From assembly GCA_029204225.1 (NCBI GenBank), contig CM055097.1, positions 48,754,052 to 48,818,051 on the forward strand: 64,000 bases of DNA. Direction: 5' to 3'. Source of the stretch: Diphasiastrum complanatum. Taxonomy: Eukaryota; Streptophyta; Lycopodiopsida; Lycopodiales; Lycopodiaceae. The position numbers and the translations under genes were made by a program. The notes beneath the pieces are model-generated. The model did no database searches, was not told where the DNA came from, and saw only the letters and a program-made list of their open reading frames with translations. Of this stretch, positions 38,901-51,000 are shown one piece after another (positions within the stretch are counted from its first letter, which is position 1; each line of letters begins with the position of its first letter).

Positions 38901-41900
38901 GCATGACAATATACATGCAGCTCTTTGCAACATCATTGCCAAAAGTCACCGGTCTTATTTAAAACTTTTCATAGATCTTGGATGGGCCAATTATGGTGCA
39001 AAGATAGTTTCTTGACACAGAGAGTTATCTTTCTCCAGCGTCCACTTTGCAGAGGAACTCTGCTTCATTGTCAACTTTAGAAAGGGAGCTTTCTTTGTTT
39101 TCCATTGAGGGACCCTTCCAAGTGTACGCTTTTCAATAATAGACCCTGTTTTGTTAAGGGACAATCAGGCATCATAATAATCTAAAAAGCTTCTTCCATT
39201 CCGTCTTATATTTTCAAGATTCAGGTAACATCACCTTGAGTTTTTATAACAAAGCATGAAGGTACAGAGAAATACATAAAAAAAGAAAGCCTGGCTTAGA
39301 AACATTCAATTTCAAGACTTTCTATTCTGAACATAGACGGCTTTAATTGAAAGCCTCAAGCTTTTCAGCCTGAAATCACATCTTGACATCTTTTACTTTT
39401 GATTGAAATGATAGCAATGGCTTGACATTCAAAGACAAACAGGTATTCATGATTGCGTGAACCACCTGGAGAAGTGATCCCACACTATAGCCTCATGCTG
39501 CCCAGAAAAAGAATCCAACTTTATATGCAAAGAGTCAAAGAGTGCTCTCCAAACATAAAGAAAATTTCAGAACAGTATAAACAAAACTTGTTGCTTCAGC
39601 TGATGATTTTGCAGTACATACACATAGAGGTCAACCACTCAACACTGCTCTCCTCAAGCAAATTCTCCATGATTTTCTAGCCAATAAAAAGCAGAAGAAA
39701 CCCCACCTTCTCAGAAGCTTCTTGCATTACTGGCTTTTTGTTCATATAAGTGATGATAAGAGCAGCATAGCTGTAGTCATTAGAAGCTATTCCACGGGCA
39801 GTCATCCACTCCAACACATCATACCTGTGGGCGAATTTTTGATGAACACTTGTACTACCAAACTTATACCTCCCACATCATCGAATACAGAGAAGATATC
39901 CTCATGAATATAAGCAAAAGACCCATCTCATGCTCCGATTTATTTCCACAATAAAAGAGTCACTTGCAGTATAGATTAAATTGACATCACTTGTAGAGCT
40001 TGCCATACAGTTACGCAAGCCGAAGGAACTTTTAAAATGATGCTTAAGGGTCCCTTTGCAAACAAAAGAAGGTCCGTTGTTGAAAAGCGTACACTTATAA
40101 CGGTCCTTCAAAAACAAAATGAAATAAACAAGAAACATCAAGCCTTAATTCATGAATTGTAAACCTGGAATGAAAATTGAATGCACCCTTTACAAAGTTC
40201 CTTTAATCTATGCAAAAAACTTTCCCACATTGACAACTCTAAGGTAGCCTTCTCTGATTTTTGAACTGTCCAGGTCATTGATTCTCAATAGCACTGAATT
40301 CCAGCATTGTTGCCTGTTTACATTGTAGCAACTACTTGAACCAAACAAGAATCTGCTATTTTGTGCCACTTTGAGTTTGATATATAGCAAGAAGTGAATG
40401 AGCACAAGAGGAATATCCAAAGGCTAAGCACAACTTGCTCTTCGTAAGGATGTGCCATCACCTATGCCAAACTCGACAAAATGAATAATATGTCTTTCTT
40501 CATTTTTTTTTAATGTATATCGCTGTTAGGTCTAGGTCAGTTCCCAAACATAACAAAACAGAGCTGTCAACTCTTTAACTCTATGGAACACCACGTCAAC
40601 ATAATAAAGATTACATGATACAGTCAGTCATCCACCATAGTTGACCCATAGAACACTGTTCTGTACCTTCTAATACAGAAGGTATCGCATTACGTATGTA
40701 CAGAACAAATGGATTACCTACAATTTTTCAGCTTAAGTTTTTGACTACGACTTTTGATAGGGGTTTCAACTTCCAAGCTACAATTTTGCAAGAGCTTTCA
40801 AGTTATGATTTCCCAGCTGATTGTTTTCCAGCTTCAGCCATTTTTGCTATTACAATCGTTTTCCTGTTATGGTCGTCTTTAACTGATCGTTGTCCAGCCA
40901 CGATCATTTTTAACTGATAGTTTTTAGCTACGATCTCAGCTAATAGTTTCCAACATAGTTATGAGAAACGTTTCCCACCCGGGAGACACAAACCCCCCTG
41001 GGAAACGAGAAACAAGAAACGTGTTTCCCCATTTGGGGCACGACCGTTTCCCATGTTCGTTTCCCAGGCTTGGGGAAACGAGGCATGCTGGGAAACGCGT
41101 TTCCCAGCCAAAAAGGGCCGGGAAACGCATTTCCCCAATACTATGGTTTCCAAGCAATCTTTTTTTAGTATGATTTCCCAGCTATAGGAGCATTTTTAGG
41201 GGTATTGGGGATTTTTCTTTAAAATCAAAAAATATCAAATAAAATAAGTATCTAACATAATTTTTTTTAAAAGTAACAATATTAGTACAGAACATCATTC
41301 TATACATGCCCATTTCATAAGCTACAGAACTATGGGTTGACCTATACCAACAAACAGTCAATGCACCTTCTTACTTCATTAGCTGTTAAAAGGTGGCGTA
41401 GATTTACTTCAGATATAGGAGTTAAGTTATCACTTGAACAATAACGACTGAAATATATCTCACATAATCATTTTGATTACTTCATGAGAGCTTGTGTACA
41501 ATTCATATACAAAATGATTCCAGAACACATTCTCATCATCCTCTAAACACTTTCCTAGATAATCTTTCCCGGTACTGGACCTTTATGTATTCCAATGGAT
41601 TATAATACGATTTGTAGGTATGTTCTTATGTCAAGATCATGCCTTCAAATGGAGAGCATGGCACCAACCCACCTCATATTGGAGGACACTGTTGGATATT
41701 CTTGAGCATCAAAGTTTCTTACCTTTGAGTTTCTGCGAGATCATGCCTTTAAATGGGAGACATGGCATGATTTCTTCTATATTTATAACTTCATTGAATT
41801 TTTACTTGTCATCCTAGGACAATGATTTCAAAATGTCCAAAAATCTTTCAGCATGGTTTTCAAGCGTCCTTTGAGGCCTTTATATTTCGTTCCACTCACC

Positions 41901-44618
41901 AGCATCAGGGAAGAACAGTATTGAATACATACATATGATTATCCATATGCATGTGTGTTTCTAAGCACAGATCACACATATCATATGAATTAAGTTTCCC
42001 AAGAACTTCCAGGCTTATGTCAAGTATTCTTATGCAAATGTTCCTTTAATATCCATATGAATTTCTGAGGTTATTGTTAATATGAAAAGAAATCATTTCA
42101 AACTTGACTGAGCACTTAGGTCATCAAATGTCTAACAAAGGAATGATTACATGGACAAAGTAACCTGGATTTTTGGGTACCACTGCATGGCAGTTCAATT
42201 TTCGTTACGGGATGCGTGTCCCGAATCTCTATCCACTTACTGACGCGTACTGTATAAATGAAAGCAACGCATATTTAAGATACATTCCAAGTGATTGATT
42301 TCCAGCCTCATTCCTATTCTCCTTGAAAGTGAAAAAAGCCACAGAGTAAAGCTGCACTATAGAGGGTATAATGTATATGGGTGAAATAAAACACCCGCAG
42401 TTCTGCACCATTTCCTACCCTGACTCTAGCTGCTACAAAGATAGACATGCCACAGTTGTCACGACGTCATTTAAGCTTTAATGGTAATTTTGCTACTTAT
42501 CGATGAAATTTTTGCTCAGGAAATGTCAAAGTTATATATTAAATCCATGTCTTTTTATAGTAACAAAGTTGTATACACTTTTCAGCGAAGACATAAAAAC
42601 TTATTAGCAGAAATTCAAAAGTATGAAAACCTACACTTTGTCCGTGCGACCAGAAACTGCACACGCATTCAATAGTGAAAGAAACGTTTCCAACGTTGCA
42701 TGACCTCCGTAAGCCTCCATTTCTTGCCACACCTGATAATTCCACAACAGTTAGCCAACTGCACCATTCAACTTGTTTAGTAATGAATTATTTGTTGACC
42801 CTTTGTACTCATTCTTACAAAATATAAGGTTAGAAGAAGCACCTTTTCAGGTCATGTTAAATCAAATATGCTGGAGCGGCATGTATGTCAGATGTCGACT
42901 GATATGGCAATACTTATTCAAACTAAGAAAACTCCTGAAAAAGAATTTACCACCTTCCAAAGAAGCTACATTGTGTAAGCTACTATAAACAGGCAAGATC
43001 ATTCTATTTTAGAATTACTTGTGATCGATTATGATAACAAAATCACTCTGGAAATAGAGCTACACATCAGAGACGTGAAGTAAAACATTCATGTAATAAA
43101 GATTCATCCTAGCTGATGCTTGAACTACTGACATGAATCACAGCTATGTAAGATGTAACATAGAAGGAAGTGTCTGAGGTGTGTTTGATCACCATGCACT
43201 GAATTGAAATAAAGATCTAGTTTAATACTTGAGGCATTCAGATAGACTTTGTACATAAATCAATGGATGTACAAAGAATAACATCACAATAGATCTCAGG
43301 ATTGAATCACTAGAGGTAGAACTCTAGCAACTGAAATTCGCTAATGGTAGAAACATTCCTAATGGAGCAGCAGGCCTGTTATTTGCACAAGAATGCTAAT
43401 TACCCTTTGAATTAATTTACAAGACTGTTAAATAGCAGTAACTACTGCTAACTAATCTGTGGTTAGCTGTAATAGAACGTCCGTTGAAAGAATCTATGTT
43501 AGAAGTACATGAAAATTGTTATGTTGGTCATGAAGGTCGATATTCATTTCGACTTAGATCAACAGTTGTCGATCAAATTGGTAGGTTGGGTCAAATCGAG
43601 ACTCGGATAAAATCATTGGGTTGGATTTGACGTTGGGCTATTTCAACCTTGGATTTTCAATTTGATTCAATTCAACCTTGGGTCTAGTTTATTTCGACCC
43701 TAGAATGTTGAGGCTGAAATTTCAACCTTGGGCGGCCTTGGACTATTTTGACCCTTGAGCTGCTCTGTGATATTTCGACCTTGGACTATTTCAACCTTGG
43801 GCTATTTCGACCCCTGAGTACTTTACAGATTTAAAGCCTTGCAGGAAACACATTAACAATTGATTTGGTGTAGAAATCCCACACAAATAACGTGTTCTAT
43901 GGCCCTGTTTCAAGAACAAGCTAACTAACAACAAATGGTGTGATTAAATACATGCAGAGATGCAAAGGGCAACGTGTTGAAATTTTTGAAGGTTTACATA
44001 ATAGACATGGCACTGACTCCAAAAGAGACAAATATGCTGCAGCAATCAAGGAAGATAGATACGGATCGTGAAGGAGCAAGCAAATTCACATAAACATAGA
44101 TTTGGAGATATAAAACATGAAACAAGGGGCAGATCATGCAGCACAGCTGTATACACCTACAATGGATAATAAAACCATGAATGAACAAAAAAAGCAGGAG
44201 GTCGCGAGGAGCAGTCGCGAGGAGCAGGAGCAGGAGGTCGCGAGGAGCAGGAGTCGCGAGGAGCAGGAGCAGGAGGTCGCGAGGAGGCGATGAGTTTTTT
44301 TTTTTTTAAAAAACGGTTCGAACAGTAGTAAAAAAACGGTTCGAACCGGACCTTTTCGGAAAGGTCTTTCAAATCGCGGTTCTTTCAATGAATCGCGATT
44401 CGACACAACTATGACTGTCACATATTATTGAATTTCTCAAACATGGCCTTCAAGTTTGAAAAAAATTCAATCATAAAAATCACTTAAAATAACATCCCAT
44501 TTTCATTAGTATATTGAAAGTGAAAGTGACCTGAAAGGCATGATCAAAGTGATTGCATTTACCACATACTGCAATGATCCAATTGTAACACAATACCTGC
44601 ACATAAGTCAATGGCTTT

Positions 44619-44671
<53 letters not shown>

Positions 44672-44943
44672 CTCTTACGAGGAGACATAGCGGCTACTAG
44701 AGCTCCCCCATGTTGCAGCTCGCATCACATCTTTTTATAGCATCAACACCAGGAGGACCTGATGATAGTGTTATCCTTTACTATGCTCCTACATATCTTA
44801 CCGCATTCATTTCAGTTCATAGTAGATGTTTCTCCTCTTTACTGTTTTGGAGACATTTCATACGCTCCCACTATTATCACATACATGACATGTACTTTTA
44901 CAAGTCTTATATGCCTTTTGGCATGGAAAAGACATTAATAAAG

Positions 44944-45003
<60 letters not shown>

Positions 45004-48000
45004 ATGATTGCCTTTCAACAACAAGCTGCGCATATTCTCAAACTGATTGAGTGCGCTGAAATTGCAAGATGATTTGCTGATTTCCGTAAGAACCAAATGC
45101 GTTTTATAGGAAGATGTGGGCTAGTTTTCTTGGGGCACCCAGTTTCTTAGAAGAGATGCGCCCCCATCAGCTTTCCAGAAAATCAGCACTCTAGCATGCA
45201 AGAAAGATCAGCAATTGATTGGTGAACTAGTGAGACAACTTTTCTCTCTCTCAGTGTTGAATTAGCTCTAAATAAATTAGCCGCCATTTCAGCCCGATGT
45301 AGACGGCTAAAGTGGGTGCATACCTAACAAAAGGAAGATTTTCCTGAAGAATGCCATCCTTGTATGGGAAATGACGCCAGCACTTTTGCTGCCAACAGCG
45401 ATCAAAGTATTTTTGTGGGAGTTTTGAGATCCTTTTTGGTTGACAGGCATAGATCTATCTGCTATAGCAAATGAAATATCGTTTTGGTGGACACTTACAC
45501 CAATTAATTAGTCATATGTAGAGTTTTGAAACCAAAGAGTACCTTCTCGGTCAACCACAGTACATTGCAATGGCTCCATGTAAGCGCGGAGGCAGTACCT
45601 CCCCCCGTTCTCCACCCCACCCTGTTGATTCCTCAGCAAACATAAACAACCGTTGCAGGTCATCGCCTCTACCACCTCCACATCCAATGTTGTACCTCAG
45701 CTGCCACTGCACCAAGACGAAACTACCGAAAGACAGCAGACTACCCCGTTTCCAGCCACTGTCTCTGCTCATCTATCCCACAACTACACCCCTTCCCAAC
45801 CTATGGAGGGATTTTTGCTCCACGAGTTTGGTTGGCTAAAACAGGAACTGCGAGAACTTCAGCGACGAGTAAGCTATTTGGAATCCGAAAATGGCAAAAT
45901 CAAGATGGAAATAGGAGAGCTGCAGCCTGAAAACTCGGGATTGAAGACGGAGCTCACGGAAGTGAAAGATAAATGGAAGGAGGAAATGGACGCCTTGACT
46001 CAAGAGCTTAGGGCCCAACCTATTCTTGCTACACCAGAACCCTCTAACCATTTCAAGGAATTGGAAGATAAGATAGAGCAACATATAGAGGAAACAATGT
46101 CGTGGGCAGCGGTGCTCAAGAAAGGTATTAAACTGTTGATACCCAAAATGCCATTGAAGAAGCAAAACGGTTTCTTGAAACCACATTAGACCACCATAGC
46201 GAAGGGCTTGATACGGCATGGCAGACAAAACAAGATTATTCTACCTTGATTATTCGTTTCACCTCGGCTATCACCCGCAAAGATGCCCTACGTAAGAGAG
46301 CTAAGCTGAAAGATACACGAATCTTCATGGATGATGATCTCACATACATCCAAGTGGAAGAAAGGCGTCAAGCAAAGCATCAGGCCGGCGTGCAATTTAT
46401 CGGGATGGACAGGTTCGTTACATTGACAATTTACCCAAAGGCTCCTGCCAATAGGGAGTTGGGGCCCCTGGGCATGAGAGCATCTCGGGGCCCCGTCCAC
46501 ATCACCTGCATATTGGTATTTGGAATTGCAATGGTATATACTCTTCATCTATTGCCGGCGATTTATGGAGACACATGAGAGCCAAATCCAAGGGCTACCT
46601 ACATTCTCAGGCTACAGATGGGATTCAATATACAGGGTAGAGGCGAGATCCATGAATGGTACAGGTTCAGGTGGGGTCGCATGTTTATACAAAGAGTCAC
46701 TGCACTCGATTATAGAATTTATCAAACATAACGAGTACGCACGTTATATATGGGCCCGTCTCATCGGACGTGATATCGGATTGGCCAAAGATCTCTTCAT
46801 TGTTGCATGCTACTTTCCTCCTAAGTCCTCCTCTTACGTAGAGAGCATTGGCTCTCCCTTTACTGATCTCTCCACGGATATTATCAGATTCTTAGATCGA
46901 GGCTCTATTCTTCTTACTATTGATTTAACGCCAAGCCAACTGCGCGATAGGTAGAGTTCCATGATGTTGATGACCATCTATGCATACGGGCCATTGATTG
47001 TGATGATATGGGAGTTACCAGGATTTTTGCCGATACACTCGGTCCTATCACTGGTTACGATGCGTATTTGTTGCAACTAGTAGAAGCTCACGAGCTAGCC
47101 ATTTATAATGGCCTCGCTTGTTGGCCTGATTTTGGCATCTACACATGCTACCCTCATAGTGGCGGCCACAGTGTTGTTGATTACCTCATGGGGTCACCAT
47201 CCCTCATTCCACTGATATCACACTTCGAGGTCATTCCCACTACTCTCTCTGATAACTCCTTTTTATCCTTCCATCTGGGTTATGTCCCAACTCCACGAAC
47301 CTCACCTCGTTCCTCCATTGATCGTGCTCCCAGATACACCTTCGCTCACCCTTACATCGAGACTTACCAGAAAGTCCCAAAAAGCCCTTGCCTCTTTACT
47401 CCATCACTTCCCGCACGATAGCACAATAGAATCATAGGCTCGTTTCCTTACCACCTCACTTCATACAGCCGCCTCAGTTTCCTTTCCATCCACACCCCAT
47501 CGCCATGCAATCACACCAACTCGTCCTGCTCGGCCTCCGTGGTTTGATGATGAGTGTCGTTCACTACACCTCCATGTTACACATGCACGTACACATGATC
47601 CACTTATTCTCTCCATTGTTCGTCGATCTCTCCATCGTACACTCCGCCGCAAAAAGCGCACCTACGAAGAACAATAAGGGAGAAACCTCGTTGCTTCCCT
47701 ATTTAGTTCCTCTACTGGCGCCTTTTGGCGTGCATTTATCCCTCATGCTCCACCCCCTCTTCTTGACGACCTACATGTCTAGTTCACCTACGCTACCTCA
47801 CTCTACACCATACATACTGACTCACCCATTTCCATCTCCCCCCGTCCCACCTTCTTCACCTCTGAAATGGTCACTGAGGTGAAATGGTCACTGAGGCCAT
47901 AAAGAGAATGAAGATCCACCGCACTAGAGACATAGAAGACCTTGAATCAAAACTTCTGATCCATGCTGCAGATCTACTCTCATCCACTCTAGCCACTCTA

Positions 48001-51000
48001 CTTAATTGTGCTATCGTCTCGGGCTCTGGTGTACTAATATCATTCATCCCATCCACAAAAATGGTGACCCCATAAATCCTAGTAACTACCGTACTATCAT
48101 GATTGACCATGTCATAGCGAAGCTTTATGGTACTATACTTCAGTCAGCGATTAGCTCTAAGGCTGAGACCAGGAGACTACATGCATTGGGGCCAGGCTGG
48201 CTTTCGTGCTCACCATTCATGTCCATTGAGGGGAGACAGAGGGTTTTGTTGACTTCAAGAAAGCCTTTGATTCTGTTCCACGCTTTCTTCTCATCTTGCG
48301 ACTACGTGACCTTGGCTTCTCTACTGACACACACTCTTGGATGTTTTCGGGGTCACACTGGCCTCTCAGAGCATATATGGAGCACCATTGGGGTGAAACA
48401 CGGTTGCACCAGATTATCCTAGTCGAGTTTGCAGTTCCACCTCTACATCTTGATGCCATCTTTCGTCTCATCACATACAGCGTCTCAAGCTGCTTCCCAC
48501 TGATGTACAGAGACATCCACATGCAGCACTCATATCATCTCAGCACCTTCACAGCCTAGGCTATCACTTGTCATGGTTCTCACAGGCATCCCATCTATTG
48601 GATACTTTTGGCATATCTATCACGGACCTCCCATCAGGTACTCACGATTATATCAGATGTTTCCTCTACAGAGCATACCTTCGTCGCACATGGCAAGGCC
48701 AATTAGGGGTTAAACCCGACTATTACAGGACTCATTTCTTGGAGATGGATGAAGTGGGGACCCCAGTTCTACCACGCTATTTAGATTCTGGATTATCCCA
48801 TGGCCTGAGATTCACACTGATTTAGCTACGAGTCTCATCACATCAGCTTGAGATTGAGATTGGACGTTTCCATGGTATCCCACGTGATTGAAGTTGAGGT
48901 TTTTTCTAGCCAAAGAGGATCCCTTTACCCTTTTTAGATCACCACTCTTCCTTTCACTTTTTGCTTGTCGAAGTCTCATGTCAATGAATTTCTTTATCTA
49001 CTCCAAAAAACACTTGAACAACAAAATAACAAACTTCAAATTAGACGTTCATTTCCTCTTGTCAATATAATCATTGATCCCCATATTTCATTCAAATCAT
49101 GTAACGCTGTCTTCAAGGAAATTACAAACATAACAAGTCACTCCACCATAACCTGTATTCCTATCTCCTTTTCTGTTTGATAACTTTCCAGTCGATAAAA
49201 GAGGTGTAAAGCTTTCCTAACCTCGCATACCTTAACACCTTCGTTTGATGGTTATCACATCTCCAAAAAGTAAGCATAGCTTTACATTCTTTGTAGTCCC
49301 ATAAATGCAGTTTCTTAACCTTCAACTTTTGCTTCATCATTGAAATCTTTTCATCCTCTTAGTGCTGCCCATATCCATTCCATCCTTCGTTGTTTCACCT
49401 TCTCCTGCTCTTTTCTTGCCTCACCTTCATGTGTCAAGTTTGATTTCTTTTTGCACGTAATTTTGTCCTTGAAGCAGATTATTTCTTGCCCTTTAATTGG
49501 AGAACTTTATTGACCATATCATGTTCTTTCTTGATGTTTTCTTACCCAGTGGATGTTGCTCTTTGATCTATTTGCCAAGCCCATTTTGTCCCGAAGGTAT
49601 TTGAGATAAGCCCTCTCAAAGAGACTTAAGGTTCTGTAAAATTTTCTTGCTCCTCTTTGAAAGGGCTATTACCGTCTATATAAAGTAAGTTCTTATGAAG
49701 TGTGAATGTTGATCATATCAAGCTGCTTGAAGCATTGAGCTCCTTGTCTTTGGTGACCTTCACATGGTTTTTTCCTTGTATTTGCTACAGTTCAAATTAA
49801 AAAAGGGACTCGGGAGGGAACAACTTTTGCTAGAGACTTCAACAAAGGGGAGGTGGCTACCTAGAGGCTCGCATAAGGGCAAGCATAGCCACTCTTGCAT
49901 GCTACATTCTTTTGAATCGTGACACAAGAATTCCTAGAGCAAACCAGATGTTGAAGGTGATCAAAATGCTGGCGAAGAATAGTGGTGGCCAAAGATTGTT
50001 GAGGAATTGCTAGTTTTAGGCAATTGTTTTGCACTAGGAACGCAGATTCTCCTCTTTCGTGAAGGCTGCCTAGCAATCAGCTTGTGCATCAGTACTCCTT
50101 TCTTCATTGTGCTTCATCTGGCTTGGAGGAGAGCATCAGGATACATCAAATCATGGTGATGTTTGCAGTTGAGCGGTGAGCTAGCCTCTGCTCCTTCAAG
50201 TTGTTCTTTTGCATCTAGGTTCTTCTCCGGAGGGTTGTAACACTCTTGCGTCTTCATTTGCCACATATTTAGCTACACCCAACCCATCCAAACTGAGAGC
50301 ATGTAACTGTAGAGTATTGTTGTGTAACTTGACTTGATGCTGACTTGATGCTTTGTTCTCCTAGTATGAAAGTCCCCCACTAGTAAGACCACACGATAGC
50401 ACTCTCTGAGAAGGAGAGCATATTTCTTAACAAGATTTTGACTGGAAAGGTGCTCATAATATTTGCAGATGTTGAAGTCTTCGATGGGAAGTAGCATGGT
50501 GAAATAATGCATCCCTATGTAGACCATCACGTCTCCATGTGAGATGGATCCGTATATATCTTGGTTGAGGATCTTGTTGCATGATTCTCAGAGAAGTTCG
50601 AAGATAATATCCATATAAATGAACCTTTTCACTTAGTCCTTGACCTCCTACTGAACCGGTCTCCTTTTGGTATAGCCATTCCATAGATATGAACCTCTGT
50701 CCCCTCTTGTGTGTGAAGAAGAAAATGTGTCTGTTAGCAACAAAATATCACAGGTCCCTTACTGTAGATGATGAATGGACATCGTTAAAATTCCCAAAAA
50801 CGCACATACAAAGAATGTAGCTGAATCTTTCGGGTGGTAGTACTCCATGGGCAACACGAGGTAAAATTTTGAAAACTCAACAAAGACTTTCAATTACTTT
50901 CAAAACAGTGCAGCAAATTACCTCTTATTCCCATTTTGTTGGTCAAGATTGAAAGCCATAGCAATGTCTAAATTGATCTAGTACTCCATGGGCAACATAA

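Larger units (their letters stand above)
45570..48890 (+). mobile_element. LINE (non-LTR) retrotransposon, decayed, ~3.3 kb
   Basis: Order on the plus strand: ORF1 with coiled coil and nucleic-acid-binding C-half, apurinic-type endonuclease, partial reverse transcriptase, and a conserved C-terminal segment shared with copy A. Frame changes and stops throughout. The RT palm with the FADD-type motif is missing, indicating an internal deletion. It lies in intron 3 of the PPR gene, antisense to it. Confidence 0.82.

Noticed and set aside
44945-44996. CRISPR-like or satellite array
   Set aside because: It is a plain TC dinucleotide repeat, without spacers.
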